Both the position numbers and the translations under genes were made by a program. Shown here in pieces: positions 40,049 through 51,007 of a DNA stretch of 64,000 nt. Source of the DNA: Emiliania huxleyi CCMP1516 (lineage: Eukaryota; Haptophyta; Isochrysidales; Noelaerhabdaceae); assembly GCF_000372725.1 (NCBI RefSeq), contig NW_005200081.1, positions 1 through 64,000 on the forward strand, read 5' to 3'. The first letter of the stretch is position 1. Each line of letters begins with the position of its first letter. A model generated the notes under the pieces. The model was not told where the DNA came from, ran no database searches, and saw only the letters and a program-made list of their open reading frames with translations.

Positions 40049-42086
40049 GGGCCGAGCGTTTTTGATCTCTGGGTCAGTGGGGGGCCGAGCCGCCTCGGGG
40101 TGGCGGGCGGGCGGGCGTTTTGAAAAACAGAAAACAGAAAACAGAGGGGGGCCAGGGCCCCCACTACGATTAGACACACGCACCTGGCTCCTGGGACAAG
40201 GGGGGAGAATCGCAGCATGCAGTTCAGCGGAGAAGGGGGGGGGGGGGGGGAGCCGAGGGGGCGGCGTCCCGACACGGCAGCTTGGAGCTAACCCCAGGAG
40301 AGAGAAAGAGAACAGCGATGGCGCCCCCATATGACCGTAGACAGAAAAATGACGAGCCGACAGCGAGCAGCGGCAGCGAAGGCGGCGAGAAGGGCCCCCG
40401 CTGCAGGGGCGGCAGCAGAGACATCGGCGGACGGGGGAGCACGCGGGACACGTCGGCATAGGAGCCAGGGGTGTGGGCTGGGCCTGCATCATGAATGGGC
40501 CTGATAGCGACGGCGGCGACGTCGTAGGCGAGACGGCGGCGAGACGGCGGCGAGGGTGGCGACGGGCCACGATGAAGCTGGCTTTGACGAAAAGTAATAT
40601 ATCTTTACTTCCAAAACCCGGACGTGCCTCCACACCGGCACGCCGCTTCCGACAGGGTGATGGAAGGTTCGACGCACCCCCGGACTGGGAAGAGAGGTCC
40701 CAGGAAACAAAGGCCTGGGCACTCCGCCCCGCCCCCACTTGCCCTGACTGCACAGGATAGCGTGCCCCGACAAACGGCGACACATAGCGGGGGACACTGC
40801 GCCGGGGGGTATGCCTAACTTTGGTGCTTTGTGTGGGTCGCGTTCCCTTGGTAGCTGTGTGGTTGAAGCCCTCGTGCCGCTGGCTTGCCCCTTCCAGCGG
40901 CTGGCCCCTCGAGACTGTCGGTGCTTGGCGGGAGGAGGGGGAGAGGGAGGCCCGGTGGGAGGAGAGGGAGAGGGAGGCCCGGTGGGAGGGGAGGGAGAGG
41001 GAGGCCATCTTGGGCTCTTCTCCTCCCCCCTCCCTGGGCTCTTCTCCTCTCCCCACCCTGGGCTCTTCTCCCCTCCTCCCTGGTACTCTCGGCCTGATTA
41101 CCGGAGCGACTGCCGGAGCAGACGCTGGGGGGACACTCGCGCCCGGAGGCGGTACGCACGACCCGGAGGCGTGGGGATGGGGGGGGGCCGCGCCGCCGCC
41201 GCCGTGCCGCCTTCTCCCGCTTTGACCTCCCCCAGCTGCTTCTCCTCAAATCAACCTGTGAGCTTGCGAGGCGGCGGGGGTGGGAGTGCTCTCGGGCGGC
41301 GTGTGCGAGCGCGCGCGGCGCGAGATCTCTTTCGCGAGGGCACGGTGGGTCGGGTGAGTATCTCGCGCGCTCGCACTATTTCACGTTATATCAAGCACTG
41401 CCTTTGATGCCTTTGCAAGAACCGCCAGCGGCGGTGGTCGAACCGGTTCGCGGTTCGAGCCGGGACCTTTTGGCTCCCGGTTCGGAACTCGCTTGGAGGG
41501 TTGCTTCGCTCTCGCGGAGCGAGCGCGGGCGCGTGGGTGCGTGTGCGCGTGCGCTGCTGCAAGGCGAGGCGAGGCGAGGCGCGGGGCGGCGCGGCGCGGT
41601 GAGGCGGGCGGCGGCGGCGCGCGGTCGTTCTTTTTGCCCGGGTGAGGCGTGGCTTGCGCGCCGCGTGGTGATGACGCAGCACGCTGAAAAGTCCTTGGTG
41701 AGCCACCGCGGTGGCAGCGAGCCAAAGCAAGCCACCTGCCGCATGACGGGTTGACCGACGGAGCTGGCTTTGACGAAAAAGATGACGATCGGGTCACAAT
41801 GGACATCTAGGAAGGCGCAGCGTGTGGCTCAAAGCCGGCGCTGCGCGGGTTCGTGCCCATCCGACTATGGTCTACTTTTCCATTTTTTGGATGCCGTGGT
41901 CGTGGCATGCACGTGGGGGTCCGACTCACGACCCGCCGCACGAAGTAGGCGGCGCGCAGCGCCGCTCTCGCAGGCTGTTTTTGACGGTTCTGCATTTTGT
42001 TTTTGTTTTCAGTCTAGGGGGGGCCCGACCCCCTCAGAGGCGGCGGGCGGGCGCCCACTGACCCAGAGATCAACAACGCTCGGCCC
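40049..42086. mobile_element. TIR element copy 2, interrupted by a nested insertion
   Basis: The left end gggccgagcg plus tttttgatctctgggtcagt mirrors the right end cactgacccagagatcaaca plus acgctcggccc. Outside the insertion, the interior matches copy 1 (28802) closely, in the same order and orientation. It encodes no recognisable transposase. Confidence 0.85.
40594..41779. mobile_element. 1.19-kb insertion nested in TIR element copy 2
   Basis: Absent from copy 1. It is flanked by an 18-bp direct repeat, agctggctttgacgaaaa, at 40576-40593 and 41762-41779. The interior has tandem blocks (gggaggcccggtgggagg x3 near 40940-41005; ctgggctcttctcctc x3 near 41015-41075). No coding capacity or terminal repeats are recognised. 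The 18-bp flank is either a long target-site duplication or a recombination footprint. Confidence 0.75.
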
Positions 42087-42267
42087 TGCAACCGCCTTGT
42101 TCGCGGTTTCGGGGGGACGGGGCGGCTGCCTGAGAGGTTTCGGGGGCTGTGGACTTTGGCGATATCGTCACACTCCGGCAGAGATGCGTTTAATACTGTA
42201 TCTGGAGACTTTAGGAGCCGTCGCGTCCATGCTCGCGCGCGGCACCTCTCACCTCCCCGCCGCCGCC

Positions 42268-45200
42268 TCACCCCAGAGTTAACCGCGCGAACCGGCCGCC
42301 GTCGAGCAAGTCGAGGCAGAAGCGGAGCACGCTCCCGTGCCCGACGAGCGAGCCGAGCTGGCGGACCACGTACTCAAACAAGCCCTGCCACTCCTGCGGC
42401 ACGACTCCAGCAGGCCGCCGCGCGTGCAGCGCCTCGCTCGCCGCCGCGTCCGCCCTCGCCGCATCTGCGGCGGCGGAGCGCGCGTCCGCCGCGGCGTGGA
42501 CCGCCTCGACCGCGGCGCGGAGCGCGGAGAAGAAGGCGGGGACGAGGCGCGCGCGGTCGGAGAGGCAGTCCGAGACGAGGTACTCGAGCTGGCGCGCGAG
42601 CTCGCACTGCATCGACGGCACCAGCGGGCGGGTCGGCGTGAGGAGGCGGTAGACGGCGGCGAACCAAAAGTTGGCCGAGACGGTGAGGCCGTCGTGGGGC
42701 TCGGTCACGACCTAGTCTCGGGCCGTTCTCGGGTCGATCTCGGGCCGATCTCGGGCGAGGCGATCGTGCGGCGCGTGGAGCCTCGTGCCACCAGTAGGCG
42801 GGGAGGAAGAGGGCCTGGCCGGGGCCAAGCAGCACCTTTGGGCGCACGGGGGCGGCGAGGGAGGGGGTGGGCGACGGCGGCAGCGGGTTGGGCGGTGGGG
42901 GCGACGGCGGCGGCGGCGAGAGCGGCCGCGGTGAGGGCCGAGGCGGGCTTGGTGGCGGCGGGCTCAGAGGGGGGCGGGCTTGGAAGGGGCGGGCTTGGAA
43001 GGGGCGGGCTTGGAAGGGGCGGGCTTGGAAGGGGCGGGCTTGGAAGGGGCGGGCTTGGAAGGGGCGGGCTTGGAAGGGGCGGGCTTGGAAGGGGCGGGCT
43101 TGGAAGGGGCGGGCTTGGAAGGGGCGGGCTTGGAAGGGGCGGGCTTGGAAGGGGCGGGCTTGGAAGGGGCGGGCTTGGAAGGGGCGGGCTTGGAAGGGGC
43201 GGGCTGCCTCGCTGCAGACCGCCTCGGAGAGGCGCGGGAAGGCGGCCAGGTCGGGAGCCTCGAGGTCGACCTGCGGCAGCCGAGCAGACCCGAGATCAGC
43301 CGAGATTGGGCCCCGAGAGAGCGGCGGTCGGTCGGTCGCCTCAGAGGCGGCGGCACCTGGGCGCGTGTGTCGAGCGGGTGGTGGATCGGGAACGGGTAGA
43401 GGCACCTAGGGTTAGGGTTAGGGTAGGTTGAGAGGACCGCGAGGACGAGAGACGCCGGGCCAGACCTGTCTGCAGGTGGGCGGTAGTAGGTGCCAATGTG
43501 GGAGGAGAAGGTGCCCGACGTGGGAGAAGTGAGGTCCGTCTGGCCGTACTCGGGTGTACGGGCAGGGGCGCCTCGTCTGCTGCGGGTCGTAGACGCGGAA
43601 CCGCTTCCAGCCCGAGATCTGCACGAACAAATTGTCGTACTGGTCGAAATGGAGTATCGACCGCGCGCCTGCAAGAAAACTGCGACACAGTTGCGGGCTC
43701 GCTCCACTTCGCAACTTGCTGATCTGGCGGAGGACTCGCGCGCCTGCGGCAGAGGCGCCGCCGACAAAGAGCTGGCAGCGCTGCCACGGGCCGAAGCCGC
43801 CCGCCTCGGCAAGCGCCCGAACGGCCTGCAGGTCGATCCCGCTCCCGATGTCGCGCCTAGGGCCAGAGGCCAGGGTCAGGGCCGGGCCAGGGAGTCGAAG
43901 GCGGGCAGGTCCATCCCGGGCGCGCCTCATCCCCTCGCCCAAGCCGGCGCAGGGCAGGAGGGCTCCTTGCTGGACCGAGCCGTCGGCAGGCGCCTGCTAA
44001 TTAATTAGTAATTGTTAGTTAATTAAGCGAGCCGTCGGCAGGCGCCTGCGCATCGCATACAGAGAGCGGACGCCTCCCAGTGAAGAGGTGGGTCGCAGGA
44101 GCAGCTCCCACCCCTACCGCTGCGGCGGTGGCGTGGGACCCTCCTGCTGGCGCCGGCAGGACCGACACATCTCGACATCTCGACACATCTCAGCGGGCGG
44201 CCTGCAGGACCGACTGCTGCAGGTAGAGGCAGCGGCGGCCGTGGCTCGGACCCGCCTGTGCTCGAAGGAGTGGCGGTCATGCGGGCGGCGAGGGCGGTGG
44301 TGGTGGAGGCGGCGGCGAGAGCAGGGCGCGGCTCGCGGCGAAGCCCGACGGTGGCGGCGGCGAGGGCGGCGGCGGCGGCGAGGGCGGCGTCGGCGGCGGA
44401 GGTAGCGGCGAGGGCGGCGGCGAGCGCGGCGGCGGTCGAAGCGGCGGCGGCGGTCGGGGCAACGGGGGTGGGAGCTGCGCCTGCGCGGAGTCGAGGTACT
44501 CGCCGATGCTCATCGTGAGGCTGCTCACCTGCCGGAAGGTTCCGAGAAGGTTCGCGGACGGCCTCGCGCCGCTGCTCCCTCTTGAGTCCGCCGCTCGCCA
44601 GCGGCTTCGCCTCGTACCCGGCAGAGACGCGGTCGGAGTGGCTCGCCTGGGAGGAGTGCAGGAAGCTTCTCTGACCCTTCTCTGACCCCTTCTCTGAACC
44701 CGGACGAGGCGCGGGCAGAGGTGCTCTCCTGGTCGAACCAGTACGAGAAGCGGCGGCTGGTTGCGGGCGACGAGAGCACGGCGCAAGCGCATCCCTTGAG
44801 CTCCTCTCGCAGGTACGCCGCGGAGCCCCACCTGAGGGTTAGGGTCAGGGTTAGGGTAGGGTCCTAGCGGCAGGAACATGTCTTCAGCCAGGGACCTGTC
44901 CTCGGCCGCAGGCCACAGCCGCGCGCCGTCGAGCACGCAGCACATGCCGGCGCGCACCAGCTCTAGTGCCGCCGCCGGCAGCGGCCCGCCCGCCCGCCGC
45001 CGGCAGTCCGCGACGGGAAGCGCGCGCTCGCAGCGAAAGTACGGCTCGAAGCATGGTGTGCCGTATGCGGCGGCGGCCATCTGCGGCGGAGGCAGTGCAG
45101 CGAGCTGCTCGCGCGTCAGGAGCCACAGCCCGCCGTCGCGCCGTGCGGCTGGAGGTGGCTGCCAGCCGCGTGCTGCGAACAGCTCCGCAAGCGAATGGAG

Positions 45201-45344
45201 CACTGCTTCGGCGGCCTCAGAGGCGTCGGCATGCCGTGGAGGCGGAGCAGTGGCAGCGGCGGCGGCGCCCGACCTCCGCTCGAGGCGGAGGCGCAGAGAG
45301 GACCGCGAGCACTGCCGGTGGGTGTGAAGGCCTTGAGCACCCAT
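42268..45344 (-). CDS. JmjC / cupin-8 Fe(II)-2-oxoglutarate oxygenase
   Basis: Twelve exons: 45344-44872, 44831-44717, 44646-44563, 44528-44481, 44255-44202, 43993-43926, 43856-43744, 43668-43572, 43405-43357, 43270-43208, 42835-42782 and 42711-42268. They sum to 1662 bp with all phases consistent (553 residues). The JmjC core is clear: SLTMSIGEYLDSAQ, CLYLQQSVLQ, CQLFVGGASAAGARSILHFD and LFVQISGWKRFRVYDP, then GPGQALFLPAYWWHE. The Fe ligands are H and D of HFD (about 325/327) and H of WWHE (about 405). Small JmjC proteins hydroxylate proteins or tRNA bases. Ten of eleven introns start with GC. Intron 3 would be only 34 bp. The substrate is unknown. Confidence 0.85.
42973..43204. repeat. 15-bp minisatellite (ggcgggcttggaagg), about 15 copies
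   Basis: Perfect or near-perfect 15-bp units. They lie wholly inside the 372-bp GC-AG intron between JmjC exons 43208 and 42835, so the open frames across them are not coding. Confidence 0.95.
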
Positions 45345-45483
45345 GTCCTTCGGTCGCCAGCAGTCAGTCTCTCCCTGCTCCTCCCAGCACGCAAGGCGGG
45401 CCACACGAGGAACACACCGACCAGCCAGCCTCACTGTTGCTCACTGATGCTAACAAAACTCTTCATGCTTCACTCATGAGCTG

Positions 45484-45528
45484 TGCATCCCTCCCTTGGG
45501 TTGTGTGTTTTCTTTCTTTCTTTTTCTG
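45484..45528. repeat. dispersed T-rich repeat family copy
   Basis: Has the gcatccctcccttgggttgt core followed by gtgttttctttctttctttt. Confidence 0.8.
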
Positions 45529-46557
45529 CAGAGATTCGCCCCCGTCCCTTTTTTGATCGAAGAAACTCGAACGGAGCGCGCCTGCCCGCATCTTTGATTT
45601 GCTGTGTGAGTGTTGAGGTGATGCGAGCGCGCGTGCGCGCGGCGCGGGTGGGGTTTTGGTTCTCTTTTATACCAGTGATGAAATGTAAACCGACTTTACC
45701 ACGCGCGCGCACGCGCACGCCGCGCTCCTCGACTCACTCGCACCCGCCCCGAGCCACGCCCCTCACGAGATAGGCGGCTGCGACCCTGAGAGTGCGCAAC
45801 GGTGCCGCTGGCGTGCTCACCACACCCGCCCATCATGCCTGTATCATTCCTGCACGCACTGCCCGGTCTGGTCGGGGCGTGGGGCGAGATCTGGCATGGC
45901 GGCGCGCTTGAACTGAGCGCCTTCGATCGTCTCGCGGCAACTGCTCGCAGGCCGGGCGGCCAGAAACTGTGCCGCTCAGCCATCCGCCGAAGCGAGCGCG
46001 CCGGCGGCGGTCCGCCGCCGGCGCGCTCGGCTCAGTGTCTTCAAACCCGCCGGTGGGGAGCTCCGCTTGCGGGCAACGATTGACATGCGGGCAGCCTCGC
46101 TGTCCGTGAATCAAGCACTCTGCACGGACGATTTGATTGTGGAAATAACCAATCTCTGCACCACTTATGCTTCGGTGTTGTAGGTATATTGTCACACCGG
46201 CTGTGAAAATATTTGGCGGAGGATTTTTTCGCCAGTCAATAGAGCATGAAAATACCTTTCAGACGGTACCTTTCTGTCCTTCAGAGTCGAAGAACTCGTC
46301 TGGTGGCTGGCCGCCAAAGTGGCTGGACGGCGCCGCGACGCACACTGCGCGGAGCACACTGAGGGAGCTGTCCTCGGCGCAGCCGATCGGCTCCCGCGGC
46401 CTGGGTGGTGGCAGTGGCACTCTCTGAGGCTCCCTGATTTTTCTGGTTTTGTTGAGCGCTCTCTGGTCACCTTCGCCGGGCGAGCCTGGCTCTCGCTGCA
46501 CAGCGGCGCGACCCGCGGTGAGGCTACCGATCGTCGAACGGGGCTTAATTAATAGCT

Positions 46558-46608
46558 CTCAGTCAAGATATTGCGCATATGGTCGGTCTCTACAATATCT
46601 TGACTGAG
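46558..46608. repeat. perfect 16-bp-arm hairpin
   Basis: ctcagtcaagatattg and its exact reverse complement are separated by 19 bases. The arms are AT-rich against a GC-rich background, about 200 bp before the kinase start. Confidence 0.9.
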
Positions 46609-46801
46609 GGCCACTGAGCACCACCGATGAATCGGCAGCAGAGAGACAGGAAGGCTCGCTGTGTGAGTCGGCCACGCAGAGGGTCGGAACCTGCGTCGCA
46701 AGAGGCTATTGCACGCCGGGAAGAAATGCGCCACCGGCGCAACAGTTGGACCTTGTTGAGGCAAGCCACAGGCGGTCCGGCAGTCCCTTCTCTTCGTATT
46801 C

Positions 46802-48779
46802 ATGAGGCGACGGGCCGCCGCGCTCAACGCGGAGGGCCTCGAGCTGAATCGGAACGGTGACACGCGCGAAGCGCTCCGCTGCTTCGACGCAGCGCGTCGG
46901 ATGGTGCCAGGTGAGCCGCGCTTCGCGCTGTCGGCCGCAAACATGCTCCTCAAGCTGCACATGCCGGCTCCAGCACTGGCGCTGTACACGAGGCTCCTCG
47001 CAGCCGCGAGACATTCCGAACTGCCACCTCGGTTGTATTCTCTGGCGACGGCCAAGCGCGACGAGGCGGCTGCGGCAGTCCGGGCCGGTGTCGGGGTCGG
47101 CGGCCAGCCGCAGCCTGGGCCAGAGGCACCGAGGCTGCTGGACAAGCTGGGCGGCGGCTGCTACGGCTCCGTCTGGCGCGGGCGCGAGGGGTCCGGGCGC
47201 GATGTCGCCGTCAAGATAGTGCCGCTGCAGGAGGGTCTCGCGCCGGGCGAGGTGCAGCTCGAGCTCGAGGCGCGAGATCAGGTATGGCTCTTGTTGGGAG
47301 CTGTGTGAATCTGATGAAAGGTGCAGCTCGAGCTCGAGCGCGAGATCCTGCTCCTGCGCTCCTTCTCGCACCCGCACATCGTCCCGTTCCTGGGCGCCTT
47401 CCCGCTCCCCGGTGCGGGGGAGGTGTGGGTGCTGCTGGAGCTCTGCGAGCGCGGCTCGCTGCAAGAGGTCGTGAGGGCGGTGGGGACATGTCTAGCACGC
47501 TGGGCCGACCCTCCTCGGGGCGCGCTCGGAGCCGTTTCTCCTCTCTCTTCTAGGTGGGGCCTCCCTCGGACGCCGAGGCGGCCGCCGCTGCGCACGACGT
47601 GCTGCAGGGGCTGCGGTACCTGCACGTGGAGCGGGGCACGCTGCACCGTGACGTCAAGGGCGGCAACCTGCTCCTCACCCGGGGAGGGGTGGTCAAGATC
47701 GCAGACTTTGGCGTCTCGAGCTGCATCGGAGACCTCTCCCCTCCTTCAGCGCCACCGGGAGGAGGCTCGCTCTTCACACCTCCAGCTGTGAACAGGCGAC
47801 CTCTCCGCCTCGAGCGTCACCGGGACGCCGCAGTGGATGGCGCCGGAGGTGACATAGGGTTAGGGTGAGGGTTAGTTAGTCACCGGGACGCCGCAGTGGA
47901 TGGCGCCGGAGGTGGCATAGGGTTAGGGTGAGGGTGAGTTAGTCACCGGGACGCCGCAGTGGATGGCGCCGGAGGTGGCATAGGGTTAGGGTGAGGGTGA
48001 GTTAGTCACCGGGACGCCGCAGTGGATGGCGCCGGAGGTGACATAGGGTTAGGGTGAGGGTTAGTTAGTCACCGGGACGCCGCAGTGGATGGCGCCGGAG
48101 GTGACATAGGGTTAGGGTGAGGGTGAGTTAGTCACCGGGACGCCGCAGTGGATGGCGCCGGAGGTGACATAGGGTTAGGGTGAGGGTGAGTTAGTCACCG
48201 GGACGCCGCAGTGGATGGCGCCGGAGGTGACATAGGGTTAGGGTGAGGGTTAGTTAGTCACCGGGACGCCGCAGTGGATGGCGCCGGAGGTGACATAGGG
48301 TTAGGGTGAGGGTGAGTTAGTCACCGGGACGCCGCAGTGGATGGCGCCGGAGGTGACATAGGGTTAGGGTGAGGGTTAGTTAGTCACCGGGACGCCGCAG
48401 TGGATGGCGCCTGAGGTGGCCACCTCACCCTCACCCTCACAGCCCCTTCCCCCTCGCCCCTCGCCCGCCAACCCCCCCCCCCCTCCCCCCGGCCAGGTCA
48501 TCACGGGCGAGGCGCGCGGCGCCAATATCGACATCTGGCCATATGCATATGATATGTGTCATGTGTTATAATGTCACTTGATGTACTATGCGAGGCGTGC
48601 GGCGCTTCCTCCGACATCTGGTCGCTCGGCATCACCCTCATCGAGCTCCTCGACGGCACTCCGCCCCTTGCCGACGTCTCCGCGCCGATGGCGGCGATGC
48701 TGCAGATCGCGCATGGCCCGCCGCCCGCCGCCCGCCGCCAGTGCTCCGCGCCGCTGCTGCTGCTGATCGAGGTGTGCCA

Positions 48780-48819
<40 letters not shown>

Positions 48820-50632
48820 CACGCACGCACACGCACACGCACGCAACCACCACGCACGAAGTTTGCCGGACCTGTCCCCAGGCCTGCCTGCGTAAGGAGC
48901 AGCAGCGGCGGCCGACCAGCGACGAGCTGCTTCGCGGCGCCGAGAGTAGCCGAGATCACGCCGAGATTGGAGCTGGCGTCGCCTGGCCGCGTCTGCGCCG
49001 TCTCGTGATCGCTCTCAAGGGCCTAGCGGCCGTCACAGAGGCCGTCACCGCGTCTCTGATCGCTCGACAGGCGCCGCCGCCGCCGCCGAGGCGCCTGCCG
49101 AGCGAGCGTTGCCGCCCGGGTGATGCGGCTTGGCGGAGTGGCGAGCTGTGAACGGCGTCTCTTCTCACGACTCGCTGCGAGCAGGTACCGCGCGCCGCTG
49201 GAGGGGCGCGACGCGCTGTACTGCCTGGCGGAGCGGGTGGCGCGGGCGGGCGCGGCGGGGGAGGAGGGCGAGGAGGCCGAGGAGGGCGAGGAGGCGGAGG
49301 CGGCGGAGGCGGCGGAGGCGGCGGAGGGCGCGGGGGCGGAGGGCGATGCGGAGGGCAAGGAGGAGGGCGAGGAGGCGGGGGGCGTGAGGCGGCCGAGGAG
49401 GCGCGGCCGTGACGTGCCGAGCGGAGGTGTGCAGCAGCGCGCGAGGGCTGCCGCGGTCGCCCGCCGCGGCGGCGGCGGCGGTGGCGGGCGCAGGAGGGGC
49501 AGGAACACGCTCGAGCTTAGTGCGGCGGAGCTGCGGCGGGTTTGGGACTCCAGATGCGGAGGAGAGCACACCTGTATTCGAGCAAGCAGTGCACACGTAC
49601 TCGGCTGCGGTCAGAGCTGCATCCGTAGCTCGTGAGTCCGCACGAGGCGTGCTCTGCTCGGCAGGCGCAGCGCCGGCTGATGCGCACCGCCGACGGGGCG
49701 CCTCCCCCCACCGAGGAGCTGGCCAAGGCGGGCGCTCTCTGGGCGGTCCGACGCGAGGCGCTCGCCGAGCAGTCCTGCGCCGAGGGACGCCCGTTGAGTG
49801 ATTGAGTAACGCAGCCCCTCCATCGGTCCATCAGGCGCTCGCCGAAGTGTCGCGCGCCGAGGACGCTGCAGACACGCCTCTGCTCGCCGGACGAAAGATG
49901 TCGTCGCAGGCCTCTGCTGCCGCCGTCATCCTCCTCGCCGCCGCCGCCGCCTCCGCTTCACTCCCCACCGCCGCCGCCACCTCCACTGCCTCCGCCCCTC
50001 CCGCCAGCTCCGCCGCCACCGCAGCAGCTGCAGCCGACGACTCCATCGCAGACGCGGGCGGCTACTTCTCGGAGATGACGTCGCCGTCCTCGTCACGCCA
50101 CACCTCCGCCGCCACCTCCGCCGCCACCTCCGCCGCTTCCGCCGCCACTTCCGCCGCCACTTCCGCCGCGAGCTCCCCCGCCGCCTCCCGCCCATCCTCT
50201 CCTCGAGAGAGCGGCTCGGCGCTCCGGAGCGCCGACAGCCTCCGCAAGGAGAACGAGGACCTGAGGAGGCAGCTGCGGCTGCTGGGGGCGAGCCCGCCGG
50301 CTGCAGAGGCGGACGATGAGGCGGCCAGCAGCAGCACGCTCAGCGACGGCGTGGCGAGCACGTCTGGCCCCGCGAGGGGAGGGAGGTGGTGGCGGCTCGG
50401 GTCCGGGCGCGGCCCCGGCTCGCCCACTCTCGGCCGCGCCTCACATGCATCGAGCTCCGGCCGAAGCTCCGGCTCGGGGGGCGCGTGCAGCCCCGCGGGC
50501 GGGCGGAGGCGGTGGGGGACGCCCGCTCGCGCCAGGCCCAGAGCCGAGGCTGGCGGCGACGAGGCCTACCGCTCATCCGGGCCGCGCAGGAGCCCGCTGC
50601 CCCGAGTCTCGGTAAGAAGCGTCGTGAAGTGA
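46802..50632 (+). CDS. STE-type protein kinase with TPR-like N-terminus
   Basis: Exons 46802-47251, 47321-47467, 47554-47728, 47796-47848, 48497-48511, 48595-48771, 48882-48936, 49071-49119, 49185-49539, 49665-49757 and 49835-50632 sum to 2367 bp in frame (788 residues). Residues 1-100 look like TPR helices. The kinase domain (about 110-375) has [52 protein letters not shown] and a [10 protein letters not shown] end. It resembles STE20/MAP3K kinases (GTPQWMAPE). A long acidic and serine-rich tail has a short coiled coil ([16 protein letters not shown]). Introns: six GT, three GC and one GA-like (47729). Exon 5 is only 15 bp (VITGE). The substrate is unknown. Confidence 0.87.
47816..48420 (+). 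repeat. 63-bp tandem array of a kinase exon edge, ten copies
   Basis: Copies start at 47816 and every 63 bp to 48383. Each has the exon part encoding [11 protein letters not shown] (gtcaccgggacgccgcagtg and so on), a GT donor, a telomere-like gggttagggtgagggt stretch and a ttag acceptor. Copies 2-10 lie in the intron 47849-48496. Confidence 0.95.
48777..48845. repeat. (cacg)n microsatellite in kinase intron
   Basis: acgcacgcacg repeat directly after the GT donor at 48772. Confidence 0.95.
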
Positions 50633-50935
50633 TTGTGTGCGGATATTCGTGTCTCGGCTGTCGGGGGCTGTCTTTTCACACTTTTGGCTTTTCCGAGCGC
50701 GTGTATACGTGTGCGCTGTGTCCGGGTGTCGCGTGTGCGTGACTGTGCGAGAACTCGTGGAGTTTTTGCGGTGCCTCTTCTGCCTGTGTGAGGTAAGGTA
50801 AGGTAAGGTAAACTTCTCCACAGACCACACACACGAGGTGGTGGGGCAAGGGGGGGCAACCTCCTCGCGTCTCCACGTCTAACGACAGGAGCCCCACGGC
50901 ATTCAAAGTGCAAGGCCCGGTGCGCGTGGGTGAGC

Positions 50936-51007
<72 letters not shown>

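Larger units (their letters stand above)
45345..46801. other. intergenic region between divergent JmjC and kinase genes
   Basis: Holds a T-rich repeat copy (45484-45528), a perfect 16-bp-arm hairpin (46558-46573 with 46593-46608, ctcagtcaagatattg) and no convincing coding frame. Probably contains both promoters. Confidence 0.5.

Noticed and set aside
42980-43399. Repeat protein GAGLEGAGLE / RAWKGRAWKG
   Set aside because: It is encoded by the 15-bp minisatellite inside a JmjC intron and runs in several frames on both strands.
44256-44480. Proline-rich coding segment (LPPPLPRPPPPLRPPP) in the JmjC gene
   Set aside because: It reads in frame but lies exactly between DSAQ and AGPSHGRRCLYLQQ, begins gcgcag and ends cacag. 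Removing it restores the domain, so it is an intron.
43400-44860. Chromosome-end telomere
   Set aside because: The ccctaa/ttaggg tracts are short, degenerate, scattered and each inside an intron, so they are interstitial repeats, not a chromosome end.
47816-48420. Kinase protein containing ten GTPQWMAPE motifs in one chain
   Set aside because: Each unit has an in-frame tag after gtgaca, so the copies cannot be translated as one repeat protein; they are intronic.
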